A stretch of 64,000 nucleotides of DNA, from contig NZ_CP036269.1 of NCBI RefSeq assembly GCF_007744675.1, positions 4,939,546 through 5,003,545 of the forward strand, in the 5' to 3' direction. Below, one piece after another: positions 18,618-29,125 of this stretch. Under the pieces are notes generated by a model that searched no databases, had not been told where the DNA came from, and was given only the letters and a program-made list of their open reading frames with translations. The DNA is from Gimesia alba (GTDB lineage: Bacteria > Planctomycetota > Planctomycetia > Planctomycetales > Planctomycetaceae). The first letter of the stretch is position 1. Every line of letters starts with the position of its first letter. The translations under genes and the position numbers were made by a program.

Positions 18618-19889
18618 TTATTTGACTAACGGCTGCGATGGATTCGAACTCAAATCCGGCTGGGGTGCGTGAGGATAGGCAACGGGTTGATAACGAATCG
18701 CCAGCTCTGGCGTTTTCAGTTTTTTACCGTCCAGAAAGCGTGAGGTTAAAGTCCGATCGAGAATGCCGCTAGTTAAGATGGTCCGCTCGACGGGATAGCT
18801 GGGACGGCCTGTGTGAATCATGCTTTCGATGCTTTTTAACAGATACGCAAAATGCGGATGGGCGGGCTCGGTTCGCTCTTCAAACTGAGTGGCCACAGGT
18901 TTCGCTTGCCCTTTGAGCTTCAACGCCACTGAAGTACGATTCACGGACTGCAGCATGAACAGTACTCCCAGAAACCCGTCGTTGTACTTGAAGAGAAACA
19001 GCCCGGCATCTGAATCGTCACGAACATCTCCCTGCCTGACTTTCGGAACCGCTGCCAGCGCAGCATTAAAGACATCCTGGGAAACGAGTCCTTCATCGAG
19101 GACGTTCCACATGGCGTCCCCTTCTAAATATTGCACCCATTCCACGCCGCTTTCTGCTCCCCGGCGTCGCTCGACCAGACACTGAAAACACTCGAGTGCA
19201 TGAAAGCCATATCGGTCGAGCTCAGAATAGCCGATTCCGACCGCTGACTCGATCTCAGTTCCCAGTGGTAACTTGAGTTCTGGTTTCCGGTATGTCAAAG
19301 GTAATGACGAACCAGCCATGAAAGGAACTTTCAACTCCTGAGCACGATCATACATCCATTTTGCATCAACCCAGACGGGGCCGGGATGTTTGTCATTAAA
19401 CACCGGCACCACGCGGTGGTATTTCTGAAAGGTATCAGTAATCTCTTTGAAAAAACGCCGACGTGGATAAAGCTGCTGCCCCTTGGAATTTAAGGGGTAG
19501 TCCCCATGTTCGCCGATACTGATGACGCCATCCACAGGAATTCGATCACTGCCAACAGTAACCGCTTTTTCAATCGTATCAAAGATCGGCACGTTATATT
19601 TTGCCGCCATCTGACGAGACATGTCCCGATCGGAAACCTGATCTACATACAATGAGGAAAGCTTCAGCGCCGGCCCTGCTCCGCCGTCCTGTTTCCAGCC
19701 CTCCAGAATTTTCCCAATCAACACATCGGCGTGAGTTTTGGGTTCATAAATGGATACCACCGCTGCGACCGACTTCGCTTTGACTGGCTCTGTAATGTTG
19801 GCTCTTGCATGTTGAACAGTGGCTCCACTGGCGACGGCTGCTGCGCCGGCCAACCAGTCTCTGCGAGTCATCAACTGAGGATTCTTCAT
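18618..19889 (-). CDS. Tat-exported conserved protein of unknown function
   Basis: The 423-residue protein begins MKNPQLMTRRDWLAGAAAVASGA, a good twin-arginine signal with a cleavage site near ARA. The mature part has VAAVVSIYEPKTHADVLIGKI, DGVISIGEHGDYPLNSKGQ and FNDKHPGPVWVDAKW. This resembles planctomycete proteins annotated only as conserved hypothetical or distantly oxidoreductase-like; I do not recognise a catalytic motif. It lies 199 bases downstream of the propeller-cytochrome gene on the same strand and may be co-expressed with it. It is likely periplasmic. The alternating conserved charged and aromatic residues indicate a real, folded protein. Confidence 0.8.
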   Translation of the reverse strand: MKNPQLMTRRDWLAGAAAVASGATVQHARANITEPVKAKSVAAVVSIYEPKTHADVLIGKILEGWKQDGGAGPALKLSSLYVDQVSDRDMSRQMAAKYNVPIFDTIEKAVTVGSDRIPVDGVISIGEHGDYPLNSKGQQLYPRRRFFKEITDTFQKYHRVVPVFNDKHPGPVWVDAKWMYDRAQELKVPFMAGSSLPLTYRKPELKLPLGTEIESAVGIGYSELDRYGFHALECFQCLVERRRGAESGVEWVQYLEGDAMWNVLDEGLVSQDVFNAALAAVPKVRQGDVRDDSDAGLFLFKYNDGFLGVLFMLQSVNRTSVALKLKGQAKPVATQFEERTEPAHPHFAYLLKSIESMIHTGRPSYPVERTILTSGILDRTLTSRFLDGKKLKTPELAIRYQPVAYPHAPQPDLSSNPSQPLVK

Positions 19890-20088
19890 GGTTCACTTTA
19901 GCCCTTATCGGATTCAAGTTGTTGACTCAAAGACCGAAATGCTCCCCTTCTTGCGCAGAAAACGGGATCGCCTGGAGTCAGCTTAATACTACGACCGCAT
20001 GATTGATCGCATGCGAACCGACTAAATTCCTGGGAAGCGTTTGATGATTTTCAAATCGCTTCCACAGGAATCAAATTCTTATCCAGAA

Positions 20089-23016
20089 CTAGTCCTTTTT
20101 CTTAAACAACTCATGATCAGGATTTCCCCCTGATCGCAAGTAGGCCAACAGGTCCAACGCTTCCTCTTTGGTCAACGTATCAACGAGGCCTGTGGGCATC
20201 ATCGACGACTTGGAAGGCATCATTTCTTCCACCGTATCCCGGTTGACGCTGGTCAAATTGCTGGGGTTCGCCATATCGGTCAGCACCATCAAATTTTTAC
20301 CATGCAAATTGATGACGCGTCCGTTCACCACTCGACCATCATCGAGAAGAAACATGGTTGAAGCGTATTGATCGGAAATCACTTTGGAAGGCTCAATGAT
20401 TGACTCCAGCAGATTCTGTGCATTGAAGCGACCACCGGCTCCGGTGAGATCCGGTCCAATTGTTCCGCCTTCACCGGCGAAGCGATGACATTTGAAACAC
20501 GTGCCAGCGGCAAACATTTCCCGCCCCCGCTCAAAGTTTCGCTGAACCTTATCGGTATTGGCTGCATTCAAGAGTTCATCGACGGTCCACTTTTTGACAA
20601 AAGGTCGTGGCGGTCCTTGTGCAATGGGCTCCGCTTTTTCCAGATTCACTTCCAGAACTGGTTTCAGGGTTTCCTTCTCGGCATCAGTCAGTGTTTTAAT
20701 TGCCTCCGCGCGAATATTCACGAGGAATTTATTGAATGACATGCCCCCTTTGTGAGCCGTTGATTTTAAGTACCACTCAAAATATTTCTTACGCAGATCA
20801 TCATTCCAGCCAGTCGTCAGACTGCTGAGTACTTTTGCATAATGAATCTGTTCTTCCTGAGTCAGTGCTTTATCCTGCAGTTCCAGGGTGCGTTCAATGA
20901 CCTTGGGAGCATTCAGATAAACCAGAACCTGACTTAGCTCACGGTTCATGAACGAATTCTGAGCCGGATAAGCGCCGTTAATTTGTGCGAGCACTTCTTT
21001 GCGTTCTTTTTCCGTTGGTTCTCCTAATCGAATGAATACGAGCTGGTACAACCGCAGTAAATCCATTTTCTGTGTCTGGCTTAAGGCATTCCAGTCGAGG
21101 CTCTTCAACCGGTTAATTAACGGCGTTTTAAACCCTGGTTTGCCGTTTCGGGCTAAGGCGATGCCGGCGTTGATCAGCGTTGCGGGATCTTTTTCTAACA
21201 GAACACAGTTCTGCCATTGTTCCACAGGCTGATGCTCCAGTGCGATGCGTGCGGCATAGCGAATATGTCGATCAGCGTGCCCCAGGTAAGGCCAGACGGA
21301 ATAGACAATGGATTCATCCCGTTGCGAGTGAAATGCTTCGAGATCGCGACGCAATTCCCGAAGGGCTGCTAGCTGATCCGGTTTCGGTTCTGCGGGAGCC
21401 GTTGATTCTTTTCCGGTGTAAGTAATCCGGTATAAGCCAGACTGTGTCTTACGACCGCCAATTGTAAAATAAAACGCGCCATCGACAGGATTGACTACCA
21501 GATCCGTTACAGGAAGCGGTGTGGCGGACGCAAATTTTTCGTATGTTGCAACATAGGAAGCACCTTGCGGCTTCATATGTACGGCGTAAATAATTCCATA
21601 GCTCCAGTCAGAAATGAACAATGCTTCCTGATATTTTGCGGGAAATTTCGTGCCAGTTCCGAAGACGATCCCCGTTGGTGATCCCTGACCGATATTTACA
21701 ATCGCAGGTAGACTGTCAGGATAATAGTCGGGCCATTTTCCGGTACCGGAGCGCCAGCCGAATTCACTTCCACTGGTCACATGATTCACACGAGTCGGAC
21801 GATACCAAGGCGAACCCACGTCCCACTCCATATCGGCATCATAAGTAAATAATTCTCCTTCAGGGTTGAAGGCGATGTCATACTCGTTTCGGAACCCAAT
21901 ACTGACGACTTCAAATTCTTTTCCTTCAGGATCGGTACGACAGATCCAGCCACCCGGTGCCAGTTTACCGGCGGCATGGCCGCGGGCATCCCAGAGTCGA
22001 GGCAGGAGTAAGTCTTCATCCCAGTTCTGGGGCACGACCGATTTTTCGGGAGCAGGCAAATCAGTATGGTTACCGGCGGCGATATACAGTGACTTTTTAT
22101 CAGGCGAAAGAATAATTGCATGCGGCCCGTGTTCGCCTGCCCCTTTGATTTCTCTCAGGAATTTGACTTCATCAAACTGATCGTCACCATTCGTATCTTT
22201 CAGACGGTATAAGCCGGAAGGACGTTCCTTGCCACCATTCACAACTGCGTACAGACTATCAAACGCATACAGTAAGCCGTGTGCCATCCCCATATCAACG
22301 GGTAGCTTTTCAACTTTTGTATCGTTGACTTGAGAACCAATTTTGGCAGGAGTAATCCGGTAGAGGTCGCCGTATTGATCCGAGGCAATCAGCCGTCCTT
22401 TGGGATCAATGGTCATACTGACCCAGGAACCCTGCACATCGGTAGGAACGGAATACAGCAGTTCGATTTTGAATCCTGGCAGCAATTTAATTTGATCGAC
22501 GGGAGTGGCTGATGCTGAAGCAGGAGGCTCGGTATCTTCCAGTGAAATTGATTCGATTTCGACCAAACCTTTTCGACTGGCAGGATCAATCCGCAGGCCC
22601 GTCAATTCTGAATCTGCATAAAAAACAAATGCCAGATCCTGCCATTTGTTATTATTATTGTTTCTTGTCTGGAACTTTTCTGAACGGGAATCGGAATATG
22701 CATTTTGCTTCTGCGTTTTCCAGTAGATCTCCCCCTTTAATCTATGAGCAGACCGCACTCGCAGTTTGACTTTCTTCCAGCCGGCAGGAGATTTGAGATC
22801 GCGGCCAAAATGAGGATCTTTGCCTGTGCTGTGAACCTGGAGTGCGTCATCTTTCACATCTAAAGTACAATCTGTATAGGCAGTCCAACCATGGTCACTG
22901 CCCGTGAAGGTCCACTTCTGGTTCGACTGCGATTGACTGGCGTCGTCTGCCATTAACGACTGTGAGACCAGTACCGCACTAACGGCAATGGATAAAGTTT
23001 TGAGTGCTTGAATCAC
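20089..23016 (-). CDS. PVC-type membrane-bound dehydrogenase-like propeller with HEAT region and cytochrome c
   Basis: The 975-residue exported protein has a signal peptide (about 1-23). Residues about 30-190 are a beta-rich, carbohydrate-binding-like domain (KWTFTGSDHGWTAY). A six-bladed propeller of the glucose/sorbosone dehydrogenase type lies at about 210-560, with SWVSMTIDPKGRLIASDQYG, VSIGFRNEYDIAFNPEGELF and TGIVFGTGTKFP. An alpha-helical HEAT-like region follows (about 570-800). The C-terminal cytochrome c domain has Cys840, Cys843 and His844 (GTCFKCHRFAGEGGTIGPDL). The family is abundant in Planctomycetes and Verrucomicrobia and is presumed to oxidise sugars or sugar derivatives and pass electrons to its haem. 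The exact substrate is unknown. Confidence 0.9.
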   Translation of the reverse strand: MIQALKTLSIAVSAVLVSQSLMADDASQSQSNQKWTFTGSDHGWTAYTDCTLDVKDDALQVHSTGKDPHFGRDLKSPAGWKKVKLRVRSAHRLKGEIYWKTQKQNAYSDSRSEKFQTRNNNNNKWQDLAFVFYADSELTGLRIDPASRKGLVEIESISLEDTEPPASASATPVDQIKLLPGFKIELLYSVPTDVQGSWVSMTIDPKGRLIASDQYGDLYRITPAKIGSQVNDTKVEKLPVDMGMAHGLLYAFDSLYAVVNGGKERPSGLYRLKDTNGDDQFDEVKFLREIKGAGEHGPHAIILSPDKKSLYIAAGNHTDLPAPEKSVVPQNWDEDLLLPRLWDARGHAAGKLAPGGWICRTDPEGKEFEVVSIGFRNEYDIAFNPEGELFTYDADMEWDVGSPWYRPTRVNHVTSGSEFGWRSGTGKWPDYYPDSLPAIVNIGQGSPTGIVFGTGTKFPAKYQEALFISDWSYGIIYAVHMKPQGASYVATYEKFASATPLPVTDLVVNPVDGAFYFTIGGRKTQSGLYRITYTGKESTAPAEPKPDQLAALRELRRDLEAFHSQRDESIVYSVWPYLGHADRHIRYAARIALEHQPVEQWQNCVLLEKDPATLINAGIALARNGKPGFKTPLINRLKSLDWNALSQTQKMDLLRLYQLVFIRLGEPTEKERKEVLAQINGAYPAQNSFMNRELSQVLVYLNAPKVIERTLELQDKALTQEEQIHYAKVLSSLTTGWNDDLRKKYFEWYLKSTAHKGGMSFNKFLVNIRAEAIKTLTDAEKETLKPVLEVNLEKAEPIAQGPPRPFVKKWTVDELLNAANTDKVQRNFERGREMFAAGTCFKCHRFAGEGGTIGPDLTGAGGRFNAQNLLESIIEPSKVISDQYASTMFLLDDGRVVNGRVINLHGKNLMVLTDMANPSNLTSVNRDTVEEMMPSKSSMMPTGLVDTLTKEEALDLLAYLRSGGNPDHELFKKKD

Positions 23017-23365
23017 GTTGCTGCCCCTGCTCCGATGTCAAATGGAAAATGAAATAATACCGAATTGTCGTGTTGGGTTGGCCTGATCGATCTTTCGAAA
23101 CGGGAATGCCTCATTTCGCCTTAATCTGAAAACAGGACGGGGTTCCTGGTGCTGGAACCCGGATCACCAAATATCGCTATCTTGCATAATAACAGTTGGT
23201 TGATGCATTGAAAACTGGACTGTATTCATTTTTATTTATTTGATTTCTATCAGGTAAGCTCGATATTTCTACGAAATCATTGCATCATATAACTAAGTCA
23301 ATCATCATATTATTTTCAATCACATCTGATCTTCTGCACAACATACAAACAAGGAGCCTCACTTG
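23017..23365. other. divergent AT-rich promoter region
   Basis: These 349 bases lie between the propeller-cytochrome gene (minus) and the sugar-binding lipoprotein gene (plus). The right part (about 23220-23340) is strongly AT-rich, fitting a promoter. No operator, riboswitch or coding frame is convincing. Confidence 0.4.
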
Positions 23366-24508
23366 ATGACTTGTCGTGAATTGATTCGGAATGGCCGCTT
23401 TTTAGCAACATTATTAAGTATCTCATTCCTCTTTGCGGGCTGTAATCAGCAAAAAGGCAATGAGAGTTCTGACGCAACAGGTTCAAAATCTGCAGAAAAA
23501 AATGATGTGGCCTTTGTCACAAATGGGATCGCTTCGTTCTGGGTGATTGCACAGAAAGGCGCAGAAAAAGCGGGAGAGGATCTGGATGTGAATGTAGAAG
23601 TTCGCATGCCTCCCAAAGGTGTCACCGATCAAAAAAGAATGGTGCAGGAACTTTTAGCGCAAGGCATTGATGGAATCGCCATTAGCCCGATCGACCCTGA
23701 TAATCAGAATGATCTGTTACAGGAAATCGCTGACAACTCCATTCTGGTCACACAGGATTCCGATGCACCAGAGAGTCCGCGGCAATGTTATATTGGCATG
23801 GACAACTACAAAGCGGGCCGCATGTGTGGTGAACTGGTCAAGGAAGCGCTGCCCGATGGCGGTGAAATCATGCTGTTTGTCGGACGACTGGGACAAGCCA
23901 ATGCGAAGCTAAGACGGCAAGGAGTCATCGATGAATTGATGGATCGCTCGCATGATAACACACGCTATGATGAGCCGGGAAAAGTCATCAAAAACGAGAA
24001 ATACACGATCCTGGATACACGTCTGGACGATTTTGATTTCCCACAAGCGAAAGCCAATGCTCAGGATGCGATTGCCAATAACCCCGACCTGAAAGGTATG
24101 GTTGGTCTGTTTGCTTACAATCCTCCGCTGTGTTTAGAAGCGATTCGTGATGCCGGGAAACTGAATGAGATTAAAGTCATTTCATTCGATGAAGATGAAA
24201 CCAGTCTACAAGGGATCGTTGACGGGACTGTCGAAGGAACCGTCGTTCAGAATCCTTACCAGTACGGATATGAATCGGTTCGTGTTCTGAACGCGCTTGC
24301 CAACGGCGACAAATCTGTCATACCAGAAAATAAAATCATTCATATTCCTGCTCGCAAAATCACCAAAGACAATGTGAAAGAGTTCTGGGCTGAGCTGAAA
24401 TCTCTGATCGGTGATACCGATCAAACAAAGAACGGCAAATCTGAGTTAGAGAAAACAGAAACTAAAACATCTACCGAAAAACAGAAAGATGCTAAGGCGG
24501 ATGAGTAA
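23366..24508 (+). CDS. ribose-type sugar ABC transporter substrate-binding lipoprotein
   Basis: AAGGAG at 23351-23356 sits at good spacing from the ATG at 23366 (a TTG three bases earlier is less likely). The 380-residue protein has a lipoprotein signal ending in the lipobox FAGC. The periplasmic-binding-protein type 1 fold follows: [55 protein letters not shown] and [22 protein letters not shown]. The end is a charged Lys/Glu/Thr-rich tail. It should capture a sugar outside the membrane and deliver it to the permease encoded two genes downstream. The next gene overlaps its end by about 20 bases. RbsB-like family membership is firm; ribose itself is not shown. Confidence 0.92.
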   Translation: MTCRELIRNGRFLATLLSISFLFAGCNQQKGNESSDATGSKSAEKNDVAFVTNGIASFWVIAQKGAEKAGEDLDVNVEVRMPPKGVTDQKRMVQELLAQGIDGIAISPIDPDNQNDLLQEIADNSILVTQDSDAPESPRQCYIGMDNYKAGRMCGELVKEALPDGGEIMLFVGRLGQANAKLRRQGVIDELMDRSHDNTRYDEPGKVIKNEKYTILDTRLDDFDFPQAKANAQDAIANNPDLKGMVGLFAYNPPLCLEAIRDAGKLNEIKVISFDEDETSLQGIVDGTVEGTVVQNPYQYGYESVRVLNALANGDKSVIPENKIIHIPARKITKDNVKEFWAELKSLIGDTDQTKNGKSELEKTETKTSTEKQKDAKADE

Positions 24509-26033
24509 TTCCAGTTCGGCTCACTCAGCTCCGCTTCTGAAAGTACAGAAGATTTCCAAGCAGTTCCCAGGTGTGAAAGCTTTGAGTCAGGTCAGTCTGA
24601 CTTTAGGTCACGGGGAAGTACTGGCATTGATCGGGGAAAACGGAGCCGGTAAAAGCACCTTGATGAAGATTCTGGCAGGTGTCCAACCCCCGGATTCCGG
24701 AACCCTGTTGATCAACGGAAAACGCATCTCGAATTCCAGCGTAGAGGATGCCCTCGAGTGTGGGATCGCTTTAATTCATCAGGAATTAAACCTCTGTGAA
24801 AATCTGGATATTGCAGCGAATATTTTCCTGGGGCGTGAACCTAATTCGAGCGGCATCATTCGTCAGAAGCAAACATACCTCGAATCGGAAAAACTGCTGA
24901 AACGTGTGGGGTTAAATGTTTCGCCTTATACACTGGTGGGGAGCCTGACGGTTGGGCAGCAGCAAATGGTCGAGATTGCCAAAGCGCTGTCGATTAATGC
25001 CCGAATTCTGATTATGGATGAGCCGACCTCGTCTTTGTCTCTGCATGAATCGGAAGCTTTATTTTCTGTGATCCGGGAGTTAAAAGCACAAGGCGTCAGT
25101 ATCATTTATATTTCTCACCGTCTGGGGGAAGTGAACGATCTGGCTGACCGGGTCGTTGTGCTGCGTGACGGGGAAAACGCCGGTGATCTGGATCGCGATT
25201 CGATTTCGCACGACCAGATGGTACAACTGATGGTGGGACGTAGTGTGTCCCAGTTTTTTACTCATACTCCTCACTCGCCAGGCGAGATGATTCTGGAGGT
25301 AAAAAATCTGCGGACGCCGGTAAACCCAACACACCCGATTAACTTTTCGCTCCGGAAGAATGAGATCGTTGGGATTGCGGGACTGGTTGGCGCAGGGCGA
25401 ACTGAGTTGATGCAGGTTCTGTTTGGAATCGATGCCCCCCAAGGAGGAGCGATTTTCGTGAATGGTCAAGAAACGCGAATTCATTCTCCTCGGGATGCGA
25501 TCAAAGCTGGCCTGGCACTGGTTCCCGAAGATCGCAAATTGCAGGGACTCGTACTGGAAATGGCGGTTCGCGAGAATATGAGTCTGGCCAGTCTCTCTCG
25601 TGATCGAAAACTGCTGGGAATGATCAATTTTTCAAAAGAGCGAGATATTTCAGAAGAAATGATCGCCGCAATGAAAATCAAGACTCCCACCGATCACCAG
25701 GTTGTTCAGTTTTTGTCAGGGGGAAACCAGCAAAAAGTCGTTTTGGGAAAGTGGCTGGCGATGAAACCGAAAGTTTTGCTGCTGGATGAACCCACACGAG
25801 GCGTGGACGTGGGTGCCAAGGAAGAGATTTATAATTTGATGAATGAGCTGGCTTCCACAGGAATGGCGGTCTTGTTCGTAAGTAGTGACCTGGAAGAAAT
25901 TCGCGGCATTTCAGATCGTGTGCTGGTGATGCATGAAGGACAGCTGCCGGGAGAACTGTCTCGAGACGAACTGAGTGAAGAAGCCATCATGCAGTTGGCG
26001 ACCGGACAAACAGAGAAAGCAGTGACTGCTTGA
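24489..26033 (+). CDS. sugar ABC transporter ATP-binding protein, duplicated (RbsA/MglA type)
   Basis: The 514-residue protein has two tandem ABC domains, the normal arrangement for RbsA/MglA/XylG proteins. The first has Walker [10 protein letters not shown], signature [15 protein letters not shown] and Walker [12 protein letters not shown]. The second has the degenerate P-loop [10 protein letters not shown], the signature [15 protein letters not shown] and [13 protein letters not shown]. It energises import of the sugar bound by the preceding lipoprotein. The first ATG at 24489 overlaps the upstream gene; an ATG at 24501 directly after AAGGCGG is an equally possible start. Either implies translational coupling. 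The specific sugar is unknown. Confidence 0.93.
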   Translation: MLRRMSNSSSAHSAPLLKVQKISKQFPGVKALSQVSLTLGHGEVLALIGENGAGKSTLMKILAGVQPPDSGTLLINGKRISNSSVEDALECGIALIHQELNLCENLDIAANIFLGREPNSSGIIRQKQTYLESEKLLKRVGLNVSPYTLVGSLTVGQQQMVEIAKALSINARILIMDEPTSSLSLHESEALFSVIRELKAQGVSIIYISHRLGEVNDLADRVVVLRDGENAGDLDRDSISHDQMVQLMVGRSVSQFFTHTPHSPGEMILEVKNLRTPVNPTHPINFSLRKNEIVGIAGLVGAGRTELMQVLFGIDAPQGGAIFVNGQETRIHSPRDAIKAGLALVPEDRKLQGLVLEMAVRENMSLASLSRDRKLLGMINFSKERDISEEMIAAMKIKTPTDHQVVQFLSGGNQQKVVLGKWLAMKPKVLLLDEPTRGVDVGAKEEIYNLMNELASTGMAVLFVSSDLEEIRGISDRVLVMHEGQLPGELSRDELSEEAIMQLATGQTEKAVTA

Positions 26034-26077
26034 GCTAATATATTTCAAAGACAGAACAGCGCTGAAGAGTTTGAATC

Positions 26078-27070
26078 ATGAAGAAAATCCTGGGCATTTT
26101 AATTTTATTAATTGTCGTGTGCGTGGTGACGGCGGTCTCGAATGAGAATTTTGTATCTGCTTACAACATGCAAAATGTGATCCGGTTAACGTCATTATTC
26201 GGCATCATCAGTATCGGTGTGGCATTCGTCATTATTTCCGGGGGTATCGATCTTTCCATTGGTTCGGTCATCTGCCTGGTTGGCAGTCTATTGCCCTATC
26301 TGATCGTAGAAAAACAATATTCAATCGCGAGTGCACTGCTTCTTTCAGGAGCAATCTCAATTGCCATCGGGCTGATTCATGGGTTACTGATTACCAAGCT
26401 CAAGTTGCAACCTTTTATTGTGACGCTGTGTGGCTTACTGATTTACCGTGGGATTGCCCGGGGAATCACCGAGGATCAGACGCAGGGATTTGGAACGGGA
26501 TATACCGGATTACGCTATTTGGCAACCGGAAAAGTCGAAATCCCGTTTTGGGAAGGGTTCAAATTACCCGTTCCCTTTCTGATCATGCTCGGTCTGGCTA
26601 TTGTGGCGGCTTTCTTTTTAAACAAAACGATTTTTGGGCGTTACCTGAAAGCGATCGGCAATAACGAAGCAGCGGCCCGCTATTCCGGCATCAAGACGGA
26701 CCGGGTGGTGATCATGTCATACGTCATTTGCTCCTTTTTAGCAGGCGTGGGTGGCGTCTTATTTGCATTGGATATTAACTCTGTCCAACCGGAAGGCATC
26801 GGCAATTTTTACGAGCTATACGCCATTGCAGCCGCTGTTTTAGGAGGTTGTAGTATTCGTGGGGGCGAAGGCACCATTCTGGGGGTGGTGATTGGTGCAG
26901 CCCTGATGCGGGTTCTCCGCAATTCGATTACCATGCTGGGGATTCCCTCCCAACTGGAATTTGCTATCATTGGAGCAGTGATATTAGTCGGAGTGATCAC
27001 AGACGAACTGGTAAAACGCTATGCCCAAAAACGCAGAGCGGTTCTACAGGCAAGGCAAACCTCCGGATAG
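26078..27070 (+). CDS. sugar ABC transporter permease (RbsC type)
   Basis: The 330-residue hydrophobic protein has about eight to ten membrane helices, starting with KKILGILILLIVVCVVTAVS. It carries the family signatures GGIDLSIGSVICLVG, KLKLQPFIVTLCGLLIYRG and AVLGGCSIRGGEGTILGVV. Length and order (binding protein, duplicated ATPase, permease) are those of ribose-type importers. Only one permease gene is present, so it probably works as a homodimer, as RbsC does. It lies 44 bases after the ATPase gene on the same strand. Confidence 0.92.
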   Translation: MKKILGILILLIVVCVVTAVSNENFVSAYNMQNVIRLTSLFGIISIGVAFVIISGGIDLSIGSVICLVGSLLPYLIVEKQYSIASALLLSGAISIAIGLIHGLLITKLKLQPFIVTLCGLLIYRGIARGITEDQTQGFGTGYTGLRYLATGKVEIPFWEGFKLPVPFLIMLGLAIVAAFFLNKTIFGRYLKAIGNNEAAARYSGIKTDRVVIMSYVICSFLAGVGGVLFALDINSVQPEGIGNFYELYAIAAAVLGGCSIRGGEGTILGVVIGAALMRVLRNSITMLGIPSQLEFAIIGAVILVGVITDELVKRYAQKRRAVLQARQTSG

Positions 27071-27101
27071 TTTCTCTCAGTTACATCGTGGATAAATCAG
27101 C

Positions 27102-27362
27102 ATGATTACTTATGAATATTATTGCGAGGCCAACGGCAAAACTGTCGAAGTCAGCCATCGCATGTCGGAATCGCTCAAGACCTGGGGAGAACTCTGTCAG
27201 AAAGCCGGGATTCCCTTGGAGAAAACTCCCAAAGCAACTCCCATCGAACGCCTGATTTCGGGTGGACTCCTGTTTAAAGGGGAGAGTTCCAATAAAAAGT
27301 CACAGCTCCCAATGGCCGATCCCGGATGCGGCCGTTCCAACTGCTGTCGACACCAACACTAA
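27102..27362 (+). CDS. small FmdB-like putative regulatory protein
   Basis: The 86-residue protein begins MITYEYYCEANGKTVEVSHRM, which resembles the N-terminus of FmdB-family zinc-ribbon proteins (YEYxCxxCG). Here the first knuckle has only one Cys (CEANG), with a second CxxxxG-like point at ELCQKAG. The C-terminus GCGRSNCCRHQH adds Cys and His residues that could complete a metal site. FmdB-like proteins were first noted near formamidase genes, and this copy is 58 bases upstream of the formylmethanofuran-dehydrogenase-type gene, where it could be a regulator. It follows the sugar permease gene by 31 bases, so operon membership is ambiguous. Confidence 0.7.
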   Translation: MITYEYYCEANGKTVEVSHRMSESLKTWGELCQKAGIPLEKTPKATPIERLISGGLLFKGESSNKKSQLPMADPGCGRSNCCRHQH

Positions 27363-27420
27363 CTGCCCGCTGCATCATTCCGCTCCTGAATCCTTCTTCT
27401 GTCGCTGTTAAAGGTTTATT

Positions 27421-29085
27421 GTGTCTGTTTCCCGAATTAAAAATGGAACGATTTACGATCCTGCCAACGGCGTGAACGGCGAAGTGCGCGACTTGTGGAT
27501 TCAGGACGGCAAAATCATTTCTACTCCCCCCAACGCAGATACATTTTCGGGAAAAACACTGGATGCGACCGGTTATGTGGTGATGCCGGGCGGGATCGAT
27601 ATGCACTGTCATATCGCGGGTCCGAAAGTCAACGCCGGACGCAAAATGACGCCCGAGATGAAACGCAACGCCCCCCCTATTTATCGTAGCGAACATACAC
27701 GTTCCGGAACGGGAGGCGTGGTTCCCAGCACATTCGCCACCGGATATCTGTTCGCCAGTATCGGCTATACCACCGCCATGGATGCCGCGATCCCCGGTCT
27801 GCACGCACGACATGCACATGAAGAACTGCAGGATACGCCCATTCTGGACAAGGGTTTTTACCTGCTGTTCGGCAACAACCATTTCGTGATGAAGCATCTA
27901 CGGAATCAGGATGAGAAAGCCCTGGACTCTTATTGCAGCTGGCTATTGGAATCAGCCAAAGGTTACACGATCAAAATTGTGAATCCAGGCGGTGTTGAAG
28001 ACTGGAAACAAATCAGTCGTAAATCAATAAAGGAACTGGATTCTCCCGTTCAGAATTTCGGCGTCACTCCCCGACAGATTGTGCGCGGCCTGGCCGGTAC
28101 AGCCGACCGACTGAAACTGCCGCACTCCGTACATATTCACTGTAACAATCTGGGAATCCCCGGAAACTGGGAAACCACGTTGAATACAATGGAGTCGCTG
28201 GAAGGTCACCGCGGACATCTGGCCCATGTCCAGTTTCATTCGTATGACGGTGATCCGAATGACCCGACCAGTTTTTCCTCGGCGACACAGAAACTGGTCG
28301 ACTATGTCAACTCCCATGAAAACATCACCGTCGATGTCGGTCATATCAACCCCGGATTGACGCTCTCAATGACGGGGGACACCCCCTTCAGTCAATTTTT
28401 GCATAACATTAACCGCAACAAGTGGTATACCGCCGACTGTGAACTGGAAAGCAGTTGTGGCGTGATTCCAATTGAATACCGCCCGCAACGCAGCTTAATC
28501 AATGCCGTCCAATGGGCCATCGCACTGGAATGGTATCTATTGATGGAAGATCCCTGGCGGGTAATCATGACCAGCGACCATCCGAATGGAGGGGCGTTCT
28601 ATCATTATCCGGAGATCATTTATCTGCTGATGGATAAGAGTTTCCGTCAGGAATTTCTGTCTCAGATGCCGGAAGAAATTCGCGAACGAAGTGTATTGGC
28701 TGATCTGGAGCGTGAATACTCGCTCTACGAAATCGCCATCATCACGCGTGCCGCCCCCGCCCGTGTTCTGGGTATGAAAGACAAAGGACAGCTGGGCGTG
28801 GGAGCAGATGCTGACATTACCATCTATTCACCTCAACAAAACCGTCAGGAAATGTTTGAACGCCCGCGCTGGGTCTTTAAAGATGGTCAACTTGTCGTAG
28901 CGGACGGAGAAATTCAGGAACATCAGTTCGGCCGAACCTTTTTTACAGCGCCCGATTTTGATCAGGAATTTTTACCGCATATCAAAGAATGGTTTGACGA
29001 GAACTACTCGATCCGGTTCCGTAACTACCAGATTGAGAAGCAGGAAATTCCTCAAGCAGAACAAGTCACTTGCGGACAAAAATAG
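27421..29085 (+). CDS. fhcA: formyltransferase/hydrolase complex subunit A (formylmethanofuran dehydrogenase subunit A homologue)
   Basis: The gene starts with GTG after AAAGG. The 554-residue protein is an amidohydrolase-superfamily enzyme of FmdA/FwdA length. The metal site begins with GGIDMHCHIAGPKVN (His61, His63), followed by GRKMTPEMKR, FASIGYTTAMDAAIPGLHARH, HSVHIHCNNLGIPGNWE and HLAHVQFHSYDG. A later metal-binding Asp sits in MTSDHPNGGAFYHYP. In tetrahydromethanopterin-linked C1 metabolism the Fhc complex handles the formyl group between formyl-H4MPT and formate. Planctomycetes are known to carry these genes. The usual partners fhcB, fhcC and fhcD are not in this window. It forms a run on the same strand with a carbonic anhydrase candidate and a Mog-type gene. 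Confidence 0.9.
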   Translation: MSVSRIKNGTIYDPANGVNGEVRDLWIQDGKIISTPPNADTFSGKTLDATGYVVMPGGIDMHCHIAGPKVNAGRKMTPEMKRNAPPIYRSEHTRSGTGGVVPSTFATGYLFASIGYTTAMDAAIPGLHARHAHEELQDTPILDKGFYLLFGNNHFVMKHLRNQDEKALDSYCSWLLESAKGYTIKIVNPGGVEDWKQISRKSIKELDSPVQNFGVTPRQIVRGLAGTADRLKLPHSVHIHCNNLGIPGNWETTLNTMESLEGHRGHLAHVQFHSYDGDPNDPTSFSSATQKLVDYVNSHENITVDVGHINPGLTLSMTGDTPFSQFLHNINRNKWYTADCELESSCGVIPIEYRPQRSLINAVQWAIALEWYLLMEDPWRVIMTSDHPNGGAFYHYPEIIYLLMDKSFRQEFLSQMPEEIRERSVLADLEREYSLYEIAIITRAAPARVLGMKDKGQLGVGADADITIYSPQQNRQEMFERPRWVFKDGQLVVADGEIQEHQFGRTFFTAPDFDQEFLPHIKEWFDENYSIRFRNYQIEKQEIPQAEQVTCGQK

Positions 29086-29125
29086 TTAACCTATCAGCAA
29101 GAAAGAAAAGAGAGAGAAAGTTGCC

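Noticed and set aside
22640-22665. Short ATT/AAT triplet repeat
   Set aside because: It encodes a run of Asn inside the propeller-cytochrome gene and is in frame, so it is a coding feature.
27274-27897. 207-codon minus-strand open frame
   Set aside because: It lies antisense to fhcA, whose metal-binding motifs are clear.
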